Below, piece by piece: positions 55,163 to 64,000 of a DNA stretch of 64,000 bases. The notes beneath the pieces are model-generated. The model made no database searches and had not been told where the DNA came from. It worked only from the letters and a program-made list of their open reading frames with translations. The position numbers were made by a program, and so were the translations under genes. Source of the DNA: Variovorax sp. OV329 (GTDB lineage: Bacteria > Pseudomonadota > Gammaproteobacteria > Burkholderiales > Burkholderiaceae_C); the NCBI RefSeq assembly GCF_900114785.1, contig NZ_FOUG01000002.1, forward strand, positions 248,001-312,000, written 5' to 3'. How positions within the stretch are numbered: the first letter of the stretch is position 1; each line of letters opens with the position of its first letter.

Positions 55163-56434
55163 ATGGCAGTCTGGGCCCTGGGCTTGAATCACACGACCGC
55201 GCCGCTCGATCTGCGCGGTCGTTTTGCGTTCGCCCTCGACCAGCTGACTCCCACGCTGCACAGCCTGCGGGGGTCCTTCGCCCCCAGCCGCCACCCCGAC
55301 GTGGAGGCGGCCATCATCTCCACCTGCAACCGCACCGAGATCTACTGCGCCGCCGACCATGCCGCGCTGGACCACACGGTGGGGTGGCTGGCGGAAAGCG
55401 GCGGCGTCTCGCCCTCGCTGCTGCGCTCGCATGCCTACACGCTGGAGGGCGACCACGCCGCGCGCCATGCCTTCCGGGTGGCCAGCGGGCTGGATTCCAT
55501 GGTGCTGGGCGAGGCCCAGATCCTGGGCCAGATGAAGGACGCGGTCCGCGCCGCGGAAAACGCCGGCGCGCTGGGCAGCACGCTCAACCAGCTGTTCCAG
55601 CGCTCCTTCGCGGTGGCCAAGGAAGTGCGCACCGCCACCGAGATCGGGGCGCATTCCATCAGCATGGCCGCCGCCTCGGTGCGCCTGGCCAGCCAACTTT
55701 TCGAGGACCTGAAGCAGACCCGCGTGCTCTTCGTAGGCGCCGGCGAGATGATCGACCTGGCGGCCACCCACTTCGCGGCGCGCAGCCCCAAGTCCATCGT
55801 GATCGCCAACCGCACCCTGGAGCGCGGCGAGAAGCTGGCATCGCGCTTCGGCGGCGAGGCCATGCGGCTGGCGGACCTGCCGGCCCGGCTGGCCGAGTTC
55901 GACATCGTCGTCAGCTGCACGGCCAGCACCCTGCCGCTGATCGGCCTGGGCGCGGTGGAGCGCGCGCTCAAGCAGCGCCGCCACCGCCCGATGTTCATGG
56001 TCGACCTGGCGGTGCCGCGCGACATCGAGCCCGAGGTGAAGGCGCTGTCGGACGTGTACCTCTACACCGTGGACGACCTGGCCCAGGTGGTCCAGCAGGG
56101 CCAGGCCCAGCGGCAGGCCGCCGTGGCGCAGGCCGAGGTCATCATCGACGCCGGCGTGCAGAGCTTCATGCACTGGCTGGGCCAGCGCGGAACGGTGCCG
56201 CTGATCCAGCAGCTCAACGCCCAGACCGATGCCTGGCGCGCCGCCGAGCTGGCCCGCGCGAAGAAGCTGCTGGCCCGGGGCGAGGACCTCGATGCGGTGC
56301 TGGACGCGCTGTCGCGCGGCCTTACCCAGAAGATGCTGCACGGCGCCATGGCCGAGCTGCATGCCGGCGATGCCGCCGCGCGCGAGCAGACGGCGCAGAC
56401 CATTGCGCGCCTTTTCCTGCGCAAAGAGCGTTAG
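55163..56434 (+). CDS. hemA: Glutamyl-tRNA reductase
   Basis: NADPH-dependent enzyme making glutamate-1-semialdehyde from Glu-tRNA, the committed step of haem synthesis. 423 aa from ATG 55163; a GTG two codons upstream is possible. The catalytic Cys is in STCNRTEIY near residue 50; [19 protein letters not shown] is a signature; [14 protein letters not shown] binds NADPH. It is first of hemA-prfA-prmC, the order known in E. coli. Two hairpins follow the gene. Confidence 0.97.
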   Translation: MAVWALGLNHTTAPLDLRGRFAFALDQLTPTLHSLRGSFAPSRHPDVEAAIISTCNRTEIYCAADHAALDHTVGWLAESGGVSPSLLRSHAYTLEGDHAARHAFRVASGLDSMVLGEAQILGQMKDAVRAAENAGALGSTLNQLFQRSFAVAKEVRTATEIGAHSISMAAASVRLASQLFEDLKQTRVLFVGAGEMIDLAATHFAARSPKSIVIANRTLERGEKLASRFGGEAMRLADLPARLAEFDIVVSCTASTLPLIGLGAVERALKQRRHRPMFMVDLAVPRDIEPEVKALSDVYLYTVDDLAQVVQQGQAQRQAAVAQAEVIIDAGVQSFMHWLGQRGTVPLIQQLNAQTDAWRAAELARAKKLLARGEDLDAVLDALSRGLTQKMLHGAMAELHAGDAAAREQTAQTIARLFLRKER

Positions 56435-56451
56435 CGACGCTCCCCGACAGC

Positions 56452-56486
56452 CGGGCCCGCCGCGGGCCCGACGGTTTCGCAACCGT
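56452..56486 (+). other. Tandem hairpins between hemA and prfA
   Basis: CGGGCCC-GCCGC-GGGCCCG (56452-56470) is followed directly by ACGGTT-TCGC-AACCGT (56471-56486). Both stems are perfect. There is no long T-tract, so it may reduce read-through into prfA or protect the hemA mRNA. Confidence 0.6.
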
Positions 56487-56542
56487 TTCCTGCGGGGCCA
56501 CCAACGCCCTTCCCTCGCCTCTTCGCCGCTCGGCCGCCCAAC

Positions 56543-57634
56543 GTGAAAAGTTTCCTGCGCAATCAACTCGAACGCTACCTGCAACGCCTGGAGGAGCTGG
56601 ACTTCCTGCTCTCGCGCGAGGACATCATGGGCGACATGTCGCAGTACCGCGTGCTGTCGCGCGAGCATGCGCAGGTGACGCAGGTGGCCGGCCGCTACCA
56701 GCGCTTCAAGCAGGTGGAATCGGACCTGGCAGGTGCCCGCGAGATGCTGGAAGACCCCGACATGGCCGAGATGGCGCGCGAGGAGATCGAGGGCGCCGAG
56801 GTGGAGCTGCTCAAGCTGGAAGACGAGCTGCAGCGCCTGCTGCTGCCCAAGGACCCGGACGACGCGCGCAACGCCTTCCTGGAAATCCGCGCCGGCACCG
56901 GCGGCGACGAGTCGGCCCTGTTCGCGGGCGACCTGCTGCGCATGTACACCCGCCACGCCGAGCGCGCCGGCTGGCGCTGCGAGATCGTGAGCGAGAGCGA
57001 GAGCGAACTGGGCGGCTACAAGGAAGTGGTGGTGCGCGTGGTGGGCGACGAGGTCTTCGGCGCCCTGCGCTTCGAGTCGGGCGGCCACCGTGTGCAGCGC
57101 GTGCCCGCCACCGAGACGCAGGGCCGCATCCACACGAGCGCCTGCACCGTCGCCGTGCTGGCCGAGCCGGACGAAGCCCAGGCGGTGCAGATCAACCCTG
57201 CCGACCTGCGCATCGACACCTACCGCGCCAGCGGCGCCGGCGGCCAGCACATCAACAAGACCGACTCGGCGGTGCGCATCACGCACCTTCCGACCGGCAT
57301 CGTGGCCGAGTGCCAGGACGACCGCAGCCAGCACCGCAACAAGGCCAAGGCGCTGCAGGTGCTGTCGGCGCGCATCCAGGAGAAGGAGCGCAGCGAGCGC
57401 GCTGCCAAGGACGCGGCGATGCGCAAGGGCCTGATCGGCAGCGGCGACCGCTCGGACCGGATCCGCACCTACAACTTCCCGCAGGGGCGGCTGACCGACC
57501 ACCGGATCAACCTCACGCTATACAAGCTGCAGTTCATCATGGAAGGCGACCTGGACGAGGTGCTGGCTGCCCTCAAGGCCGCGCACGAGGCCGAGCAGCT
57601 GGCGGAGCTGGAAGCGGCGGGACTGGCGGCATGA
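56543..57634 (+). CDS. prfA: Peptide chain release factor 1
   Basis: Recognises UAA and UAG stop codons and triggers peptide release. 363 aa from a GTG start at 56543 ([20 protein letters not shown]), the family length; no strong Shine-Dalgarno. The catalytic GGQ motif is [20 protein letters not shown]; the PxT-type anticodon region lies in the [15 protein letters not shown] segment. The TGA stop overlaps ATG 57631 of the duplicated linker frame (ATGA). PrmC, encoded 127 nt downstream, methylates its GGQ glutamine. Confidence 0.97.
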   Translation: MKSFLRNQLERYLQRLEELDFLLSREDIMGDMSQYRVLSREHAQVTQVAGRYQRFKQVESDLAGAREMLEDPDMAEMAREEIEGAEVELLKLEDELQRLLLPKDPDDARNAFLEIRAGTGGDESALFAGDLLRMYTRHAERAGWRCEIVSESESELGGYKEVVVRVVGDEVFGALRFESGGHRVQRVPATETQGRIHTSACTVAVLAEPDEAQAVQINPADLRIDTYRASGAGGQHINKTDSAVRITHLPTGIVAECQDDRSQHRNKAKALQVLSARIQEKERSERAAKDAAMRKGLIGSGDRSDRIRTYNFPQGRLTDHRINLTLYKLQFIMEGDLDEVLAALKAAHEAEQLAELEAAGLAA

Positions 57635-57762
57635 GCGCGCGCCGGGTCGCCACAAGCCAGGCTCGCACCGCGATGCGAAGCACGGAGGTACTTTCAATGA
57701 GCACAGCGCCCGGTCGTCTCGAGCAAGCGCGCACTGCAGTGCGAGGCACGAAGGTACTCCCA
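57631..57762 (+). repeat. Tandem 66-bp repeat between prfA and prmC
   Basis: Two in-phase copies of 66 bp. Each ends with a potential hairpin (CGCA/TGCG in unit 1; the palindrome GCACTGCAGTGC in unit 2) just upstream of a Shine-Dalgarno-like GAGGTA or AAGGTA and an ATGAGC. Divergence (39 of 66 positions identical) indicates an old duplication. Confidence 0.85.
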
Positions 57763-57765
57763 TGA
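57631..57765 (+). CDS. 44-codon duplicated linker open reading frame between prfA and prmC
   Basis: An open frame that fills the whole prfA-prmC gap. ATG 57631 overlaps the prfA stop, and its own TGA overlaps the prmC ATG, each as ATGA. It consists of two 66-bp units (57631-57696 and 57697-57762), both starting ATGAGC and ending in a ribosome-binding site-like GGAGGTACT or AAGGTACT before the next ATGAGC. The encoded repeats share QARTAxRxTxVLxMS. The last 36 bp of the units are 78% identical. It may be a real peptide or only a translation-coupling device; no known family. Confidence 0.5.
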   Translation: MSARRVATSQARTAMRSTEVLSMSTAPGRLEQARTAVRGTKVLP

Positions 57766-58610
57766 GCGATCCGGCCGCCGCCACCACCGTCGCGCAGGCC
57801 CTCTCGAGCGCCGCGACCCTGGGCGTGGAGCGGCTGGACGCCCAGTTGCTGCTGCTGCACGCCCTCGGCCGCGCCGGCGACGAGCGCGCCTGGCTTCTGG
57901 CCCACGACACCGATCTCCTGCCCGAGGACGTGGCTGCGCGCTACCGGGACCTGCTAGCGCGCCGCCTGGCCGGCGAGCCGGTGGCCTACCTGGTGGGCGA
58001 GAAGGAATTCCACGGCCTCCTGCTCCAGGTCGACCCGCGCGTGCTGGTGCCCCGGCCGGACACCGAAACCCTGGTGGACTGGGCCATCGAGCGCCTGACC
58101 GGCCTGCGCGAAGTGCGGGTGATGGACCTGGGCACCGGCAGCGGCGCCATCGCGCTGGCATTGCAGAACGTGCGGCCCGACCTGCAGATCCACGCCGTCG
58201 ACGCCAGCGTGGACGCCCTGGCCGTGGCACGCGCCAACGGCGAGCGCCTGGGCCTGCCCGTGCGCTTCGCCCACGGCGACTGGCTGGAGGGCGCCGGCAG
58301 CGGCTACTGCCTGATCGTGAGCAACCCGCCCTATGTGCGCGAGGACGATCCGCACCTTCCGGCGCTGCAGCACGAGCCGATTTCGGCGCTGGCCTCCGGC
58401 GCGGACGGCCTGGCCGACATCCGCCGGATCGTCGATGCGGCACCGCAGCATCTGGCCGAAGGCGGCTGGCTGCTGCTGGAACATGGCCACGACCAGGCTG
58501 CCGAGGTTCGGGCACTGCTCAGCGCCCGCGGCTTCGATCAGGTACAAAGCCGCAGGGATCTTGCCGGCATCGAGCGCTGCTCCGGCGGCCATTGGCGCTC
58601 GGTGAAATAA
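57762..58610 (+). CDS. prmC: Peptide chain release factor N5-glutamine methyltransferase
   Basis: SAM-dependent methyltransferase that modifies the GGQ glutamine of release factors. 282 aa. The N-terminal helical domain (LSSAATLGVERLDAQLLLLH) is followed by the catalytic domain with VMDLGTGSGAIALAL near residue 122 and the active-site NPPY in LIVSNPPYVRED. It is preceded by the duplicated linker frame and followed by grxD after 26 nt. It belongs to the hemA-prfA-prmC cluster. Confidence 0.96.
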   Translation: MSDPAAATTVAQALSSAATLGVERLDAQLLLLHALGRAGDERAWLLAHDTDLLPEDVAARYRDLLARRLAGEPVAYLVGEKEFHGLLLQVDPRVLVPRPDTETLVDWAIERLTGLREVRVMDLGTGSGAIALALQNVRPDLQIHAVDASVDALAVARANGERLGLPVRFAHGDWLEGAGSGYCLIVSNPPYVREDDPHLPALQHEPISALASGADGLADIRRIVDAAPQHLAEGGWLLLEHGHDQAAEVRALLSARGFDQVQSRRDLAGIERCSGGHWRSVK

Positions 58611-58636
58611 TCAACGCATTCTTTCGAGGAGCCCCC

Positions 58637-58963
58637 ATGAGCGACGCCCAGCAACGCATTGACGACCTGGTCAAGCAGAACGAGATTCTTCTTTTCATGA
58701 AGGGAAGCGCCAGCTTTCCCATGTGCGGCTTTTCCGGCCGCGCCATCCAGATCCTGAAGGCCTGCGGGGTCGACCCGAAGTCGCTCAAGACGGTGAACGT
58801 GCTGGAAGACGACGCTATCCGCCAGGGCATCAAGGACTACAGCAGCTGGCCCACCATCCCGCAGCTGTACGTGCGCGGCGAATTCGTCGGCGGCTCGGAC
58901 ATCATGATGGAGATGTACGAGTCGGGCGAACTGCAGCAGGTGCTGTCGGCGCCCGCCGCCTGA
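58637..58963 (+). CDS. grxD: Monothiol glutaredoxin Grx4 type
   Basis: CGFS-type monothiol glutaredoxin involved in Fe-S cluster transfer. 108 aa from ATG 58637. The motif FMKGSASFPMCGFSGRA and the glutathione-binding WPTIPQLYVRGEFVGGSDI are complete. The N-terminal extension to 58592 was rejected. It lies 26 nt after prmC and 12 nt before the cupin gene, so these are probably co-transcribed. Confidence 0.96.
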   Translation: MSDAQQRIDDLVKQNEILLFMKGSASFPMCGFSGRAIQILKACGVDPKSLKTVNVLEDDAIRQGIKDYSSWPTIPQLYVRGEFVGGSDIMMEMYESGELQQVLSAPAA

Positions 58964-58975
58964 CCCGCGCCTGCC

Positions 58976-59458
58976 ATGGCCGACGCGCACCCGCACCCCA
59001 CCGACTGGAAACACGATGGCGTGCGGGTGATACCGGCCGACCGGCTGGACGCCAACACGGCGCAGACCCCCGGCATGAACCGGGCGGCCGCCATCAACTT
59101 CGCCCGCGTCGGCGCCCAGAAGCTGTGGGCCGGCACGGTGCACATCCACCCCGATGCCAAGACCGGCGCCCATCACCACGGGCCCCTCGAGTCGGTCATC
59201 TACGTGGTGCGCGGGCGCGCACGCATGCGCTGGGGCGACAAGCTCGAGTTCACCGCCGAGGCCGGGCCGGGTGACTTCATCTACGTGCCGCCCTACGTGC
59301 CGCACCAGGAAATCAATGCCAGCAGCACCGAGACGCTGGAGTGCGTGCTGTGCCGCAGCGACGGCGAGGCGGTGGCGGTGAACCTGGACATCGAGCCCGT
59401 CGAGAAGCCCGACTCGGTGCTGTGGGTCGACCCTACGCATCCTCACGGCGCGACCTGA
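58976..59458 (+). CDS. Cupin-domain protein
   Basis: A 160-residue single-domain cupin. Motif 1 is HHHGPLESVIYVVRGRARMRWG (starting GAHHHGP) and motif 2 is PGDFIYVPPYVPHQEINA, with the expected His and Glu metal ligands. The small-molecule substrate is unknown. It ends directly at the start of repeat copy D and probably belongs to the prmC-grxD transcription unit. Confidence 0.88.
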   Translation: MADAHPHPTDWKHDGVRVIPADRLDANTAQTPGMNRAAAINFARVGAQKLWAGTVHIHPDAKTGAHHHGPLESVIYVVRGRARMRWGDKLEFTAEAGPGDFIYVPPYVPHQEINASSTETLECVLCRSDGEAVAVNLDIEPVEKPDSVLWVDPTHPHGAT

Positions 59459-59565
59459 GGCTTCCCGGCTTCTCACTCCGCTTCGCTGCGTGTAGTTCGC
59501 CGCCTCCCGAGGAGGGGACCCCACCTGCGGCCCGGCAAAGCCGGTTCCGCGGCGTGGAGCTCGCA
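59459..59565 (+). repeat. Dispersed intergenic repeat, copy D
   Basis: Same element and orientation as copies A and B. It starts immediately after the cupin stop codon. Stems are CCTCC-CGA-GGAGG and GCGG-C-CCGGC-AAA-GCCGG-TT-CCGC, sharing the C-G variant of the second stem with copy C. A ~70-nt spacer without obvious features leads to the next gene. Confidence 0.9.
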
Positions 59566-59636
59566 CGGGGCCCAGCGCGACTGCTGCGCGGCGACGCCTG
59601 GCGCTCATGGCACCATCCGGAGCCTGAGATCCATCC

Positions 59637-60959
59637 ATGACCCTGACCCAGAGCCTGCTCGTCATTGCGCTGCTGATTGCCACCAGCGCCTTCTTCTCCC
59701 TCGCCGAGATCTGCCTGGCGGCATCGCGCCGCCTGCGCCTGCGCCAGATGGCCGACGACGGCGACCCGCGGGCCGAGAAGGTGCTGGCGCTGCAGGAGAA
59801 GCCCGGCCACTACTTCACCGTCGTGCAGATCGGGCTGAACGCCGTGGCCATCCTCGGCGGCGTGGTGGGCGAAGGCGCCTTCAGCCCCTACTTCGCAGAC
59901 CTGTACGCCAACTGGCTCAGCCCCGAACTGGCGCAGCGAGCGGCCTTCCTGACTTCCTTCGTCATCATCATCTCGATCTTCCTGATCTTTGCTGACCTGT
60001 TCCCCAAGCGCCTGGGCATGAACGAGCCGGAGCGGCTGGCGATGCGGCTGGTGGGGCCGATGGAACTGCTCATCACCACCTTCAAGCCGCTGGTGTGGCT
60101 GTTCACGCGCGGCACCGACATGCTGTTCAAGCTGCTGGGCATGCCCATGCAGCGCGAGGAAACCATCACCTCCGCCGACATCCTGGCCATGACCGAGGCC
60201 GGCCTGCGCGCCGGCGTGCTGGCCGAGCGCGAGCAGCAGGTGATCGCCAACGTGTTCGAGCTGGACACGCGCCAGGTGAACACCGTGATGACCTCGCGCG
60301 ACCGCGTGGTCTGGTTCGACAAGGGCGACGCCGAGGCCATGCTGCGCGCGCGCATCATCGCCGAGCCCTACTCCGCCTACCCGGTGTGCGACGGCGACAT
60401 CGACCACGTGCTGGGCTACGTGGATGCCAAGGACATGTTCCAGCGCGTGCTCAGCGGCCAGGCCCTCTCCTTCGACCAGGGCCTGCCCCTGAACAAGGCG
60501 CTGGTGATCCCCGACCGCATCTCGCTGACCGAGGTGCTGGAGCAGTTCCGCCAGGCGCACGAGGACTTCGCCATCGTGGTCAACGAGTACAGCCTGGTGG
60601 TGGGCGTGATCACGCTCAACGACGTGATGAGCACCGTCATGGGCGACCTGGTGCCGCCGCCCTGGGACGAGGAGCAGCAGATCGTGCGGCGCGACGAGAA
60701 CTCCTGGCTCATCGACGGCGACACGCCCATCCAGGACGTGCAGCGCGCGCTGGACATCGACGAGATGCCGCAGACCGACCAGTACGAGACGCTGGCGGGC
60801 TTCCTCATGTTCATGCTGCGTCGCGTGCCCCGGCGCACCGACAGCGCCAACTGGGCGGGCTTCAAGTTCGAGGTGCTGGACGTCGACAGCCACCGCATCG
60901 ACCAGGTCATGGTCACGCGCGAGGACGCGCGCCAGCCCGAGTCCAGCGCCGCCGGCTGA
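59637..60959 (+). CDS. CNNM/CorC-type hemolysin family membrane protein
   Basis: A 440-residue protein. The N-terminal DUF21/CNNM transmembrane domain has about four helices (residues 5-25, 58-80, 95-120 and 135-155). Two CBS domains (about 200-330; MTSRDRVVWFDKG, then YSAYPVCDGDIDHVLGYVDA) and a C-terminal CorC/HlyC domain (about 345-430) follow. Members are linked to Mg2+/Co2+ handling; the name hemolysin is historical. It follows repeat D and is convergent with the MFS gene (12-nt gap). Confidence 0.93.
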   Translation: MTLTQSLLVIALLIATSAFFSLAEICLAASRRLRLRQMADDGDPRAEKVLALQEKPGHYFTVVQIGLNAVAILGGVVGEGAFSPYFADLYANWLSPELAQRAAFLTSFVIIISIFLIFADLFPKRLGMNEPERLAMRLVGPMELLITTFKPLVWLFTRGTDMLFKLLGMPMQREETITSADILAMTEAGLRAGVLAEREQQVIANVFELDTRQVNTVMTSRDRVVWFDKGDAEAMLRARIIAEPYSAYPVCDGDIDHVLGYVDAKDMFQRVLSGQALSFDQGLPLNKALVIPDRISLTEVLEQFRQAHEDFAIVVNEYSLVVGVITLNDVMSTVMGDLVPPPWDEEQQIVRRDENSWLIDGDTPIQDVQRALDIDEMPQTDQYETLAGFLMFMLRRVPRRTDSANWAGFKFEVLDVDSHRIDQVMVTREDARQPESSAAG

Positions 60960-60971
60960 AAAGGCTCCGCT

Positions 60972-62165
60972 TCAGGCCGAGCGCTTGGCAGCCGGCACCA
61001 CGCCCGGCGAGGCCGCGTCCGCGCCACCGCGGCGCGCCAGGCGAGCGGCCTGTGCACTCACCGCCATGGCCGCCACCAGCAGCAGCACGCCGGCCAGGTG
61101 CAGGTCCTTCATGCCCTGGTGCGCGATCATCCAGCCCCCGATGGCCGTGCCGATGGCCTGGCCGGCATACATGGCCGAGGTGTTCAGCGCCACCGAGCCA
61201 CCCGCCAGGGCAGGTGCCAGTCCCACCAGCCGCGCCTGCTGCGCCGAGTTGGCGGAGAAGCAGCCCATGGCCCAGGGAATGATCACCAGGCCGGCCAGCA
61301 CCAGCGTCGTGCCCAGCGGCCAGGCCAGCATGCTCAGCGCGATCGAGCCCACGGCGATCATCACGCCGCGCGGCGCGCCGAGCCGGTCGATGTAGCGGGA
61401 CATCAGCACGTTGCCCAGCAGCCCGAAGGCACCGAAGAACATGAAGAGCGCGCTCAGCTCATGCACGCTGGTGCCCAGCGTGTTGCGGAAGTACGGCGCG
61501 AAGTAGGCGAAGAGCACGAACTGCCCCGCCGAGTAGAGCAAGGTCACGGCGACGCACATCGTCAGCGACGGCATGCGCAGCGCCGTGCCCCAGCTGGCCA
61601 GCGAGAAGCGCGGCGGCCGCACCGCCGCCGGCATGGCCAGCCAGACCCAGGCGGCACTCGCCAGCGAGAGAACCGCCACCAGGCCGTAGGCACCCTGCCA
61701 GCCCAGCATGCCGCTGAGCCAGGCGTTCAGCGGCATGCCCAGCACCGAGGCCAGCGACCAGCCCAGGAACACGAAGGTGATGGCACGGCCGCGCTGCTCC
61801 GCCGGCATCAGGTGTCCGGCGCAGGCCGCGGCCTGGGGCGTGAACACCGCAGCGGGGATCACCGCCAGCACCCGCAGAGCCAGCAGCAGGTTGAAGTCGC
61901 TCACCAGCGCACAGGCCGCGTGCAGCAGCCCATACCAGACCATGGACAGCGCCAGCAGCTTCCGCCGATCGAAAGGCGCCACCACCGCCGCCAGGGCCGG
62001 CGCACCCAGGCACACGACCAGCGCGGCCACCGAGATCAGGTAGCCGGCCACAGGCACCGGCACGTGGAAATAGGCGCTGACCTCGTTGAGCGTGGCGCTG
62101 GCCACCATCACGCCGGTGCCGATGGCGAAGTTGCCGGCCAGCAGGGCCCAGAGCATGGGAGACAT
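60972..62165 (-). CDS. MFS transporter (drug/metabolite exporter type)
   Basis: A 397-residue inner-membrane carrier with 12 predicted helices. The MFS A-motif-like loop APFDRRKLLAL after helix 2 and the motif C-like PLNAWLSGMLGW segment are present. The substrate is unknown; the architecture is that of the DHA1 or PbuE-like efflux subfamily. It ends with a charged 25-residue cytoplasmic tail. The 150 nt upstream contain the palindrome pair GCATGC-gtcgcaa-GCATGC (62277-62295) but no recognisable promoter. Confidence 0.88.
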   Translation of the reverse strand: MSPMLWALLAGNFAIGTGVMVASATLNEVSAYFHVPVPVAGYLISVAALVVCLGAPALAAVVAPFDRRKLLALSMVWYGLLHAACALVSDFNLLLALRVLAVIPAAVFTPQAAACAGHLMPAEQRGRAITFVFLGWSLASVLGMPLNAWLSGMLGWQGAYGLVAVLSLASAAWVWLAMPAAVRPPRFSLASWGTALRMPSLTMCVAVTLLYSAGQFVLFAYFAPYFRNTLGTSVHELSALFMFFGAFGLLGNVLMSRYIDRLGAPRGVMIAVGSIALSMLAWPLGTTLVLAGLVIIPWAMGCFSANSAQQARLVGLAPALAGGSVALNTSAMYAGQAIGTAIGGWMIAHQGMKDLHLAGVLLLVAAMAVSAQAARLARRGGADAASPGVVPAAKRSA

Positions 62166-62315
62166 GGAGTTTTGGAATTGGATTCAGGAATGCGACGGGC
62201 CGCAAGGCTACCCGTTTCGGGTCCGCCAATATACGGGGCAGCCCCTCCGCTCACAAACGATGAATTGGAATGTGTTGCATGCGTCGCAAGCATGCGAACC
62301 GTCCGACTCGCCGCC

Positions 62316-62944
62316 TCAGTCCTGCCGGTCGACGAACTTCCAGTTTCGCTGGTTGGCAAAGACCGCGTTGGGGTATGGCGACTGGCCGCGGCTGCCGTTG
62401 TAGCGGCCCAGGGTCAGGAACAGGTCGCCGCGCTCGCGGTCCAGGTAGTGGCGCAGGATCACGCAGCCGAAGCGCAGGTTGGTCTGCATGTGGAAGAGCG
62501 TGGAGGCATCGCCGTCGCCGATGACGCGCGTCCAGAAGGGCATCACCTGCATGTAGCCCCGCGCGCCGGCGCTGGACACGGCGAACTTGCGGAAGTTGCT
62601 CTCCACCTGCACCAGTCCCAGCACCAGGCTCACGTCCAGGCCGGCGCGCCGCGCCTCATACCAGATGGTCTGCAGGAATTCCTTGCGCGAGTTCCAGTCG
62701 GGAATGCGCTTCCTGAGCCGCTCGCCCATGTTGCCCAGCCAGCGCAGGTAGGCCATGCGGGTCTCGGTGTCCTTGAACTCGGGCACCGGCGGCGCGCTGT
62801 TGTGGATGGCCGAACTGAGCGCCGTGCGCACCGAGTCGACCAGCGGCTCCTCGATCTGCGCGCCGGCGACGGCCAGGCGCGGCGCGCCCAGCAGCGAGAA
62901 CACACCCGCCGCGGCACCCCCCACGCACTGGCGCCGCGACAGCG

Positions 62945-62948
<4 letters not shown>
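62316..62948 (-). CDS. Lytic transglycosylase (SLT domain), Tat-exported
   Basis: A 210-residue peptidoglycan lyase. The N-terminus [20 protein letters not shown] is a twin-arginine signal with cleavage near LAVAGA (residue 29). The SLT domain has the catalytic Glu in [12 protein letters not shown] (about 115), then [15 protein letters not shown] and GRYNGSRG, complete for family 1 soluble transglycosylases. The start ATG 62948 overlaps the proS stop (ATGA), indicating coupled translation, an odd partner for a synthetase. Confidence 0.9.

Positions 62949-64000
<1,052 letters not shown>

Noticed and set aside
55076..57502. 808-codon open frame on the minus strand
   Set aside because: Antisense to hemA and prfA, both complete and recognisable.
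62277..62295. GCATGC-gtcgcaa-GCATGC palindrome pair before the MFS gene
   Set aside because: GCATGC is self-complementary and common; the flanks do not extend the pairing, so I do not call an operator.

Overview
This window looks like chromosomal DNA of a Burkholderiales bacterium, most likely a member of the Comamonadaceae (Variovorax/Ramlibacter/Acidovorax-like). That placement is an inference from very high GC content, a NAD-linked Fds formate dehydrogenase, DUF3460-scpA, rhodanese-grxC-secB-gpsA, ubiE-Tim44-ubiJ-ubiB, a ~1300-residue DUF3683-type FAD/Fe-S oxidoreductase and hemA-prfA-prmC-grxD. I see no tRNA, rRNA, CRISPR array, insertion sequence or prophage; it is a densely packed core-genome segment cut at both ends (an Fe-S protein on the left, proS on the right).

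Layout. 1-7.5 kb (minus): formate oxidation operon running fdsGB fusion, fdsA, DUF3305, DUF3306 and a polyferredoxin-like protein. 7.8-17 kb: mrp, cytochrome b561, patatin phospholipase, GNAT, metG, a small lipoprotein, slyX, a SulP transporter, DUF3460 and scpA. 17.2-20.3 kb (minus): a lectin-like lipoprotein and the rhodanese-grxC-secB-gpsA group. 20.4-23.5 kb (plus): gpmA, a carboxy-terminal processing protease and moeB. 23.6-29.1 kb: a stress-type cluster of a single-domain response regulator, a divergent NarL-type regulator and CHASE3 histidine kinase, DUF1328, YqjD/YqjE/YqjK-like membrane proteins, a ferritin-like protein and a BON lipoprotein. 29.2-41.9 kb (minus): DUF429, BLUF, folE, an EEP phosphatase, nudB, aspS, DUF502, FmdB, an SSS symporter, ubiB, ubiJ, a Tim44-domain protein, ubiE, DUF971 and HIT. 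41.9-47.2 kb (minus): the large FAD/Fe-S oxidoreductase and serA. 47.3-52.3 kb (plus): glycerol-3-phosphate uptake operon ugpBAECQ. 52.4-64 kb: an MscS-family channel, hemA, prfA, prmC, grxD, a cupin, a CNNM/CorC protein, an MFS exporter, a lytic transglycosylase and proS.

How genes work together. FdsGB/FdsA oxidise formate to CO2 with NAD+. NudB and FolE are the two early pterin/folate steps. UbiE, UbiJ and UbiB are ubiquinone biosynthesis factors. UgpB/A/E/C import glycerol-3-phosphodiesters and UgpQ cleaves them; a Pho-box-like direct repeat lies upstream and a strong terminator-like hairpin separates ugpB from ugpA. PrmC methylates the GGQ glutamine of PrfA.

Most notable non-coding structure. 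A ~105-bp dispersed element occurs four times (7.65, 13.98, 17.1 and 59.46 kb); three copies start 0-2 nt after a stop codon in the same orientation, and paired compensatory substitutions support two RNA stems. A 44-codon open frame made of two diverged 66-bp units bridges prfA and prmC exactly, with ATGA overlaps at both ends. A 55-nt composite hairpin precedes the DUF1328 gene. hemA has a perfect TATAAT only 7 nt before its ATG and no Shine-Dalgarno sequence, suggesting a leaderless transcript.
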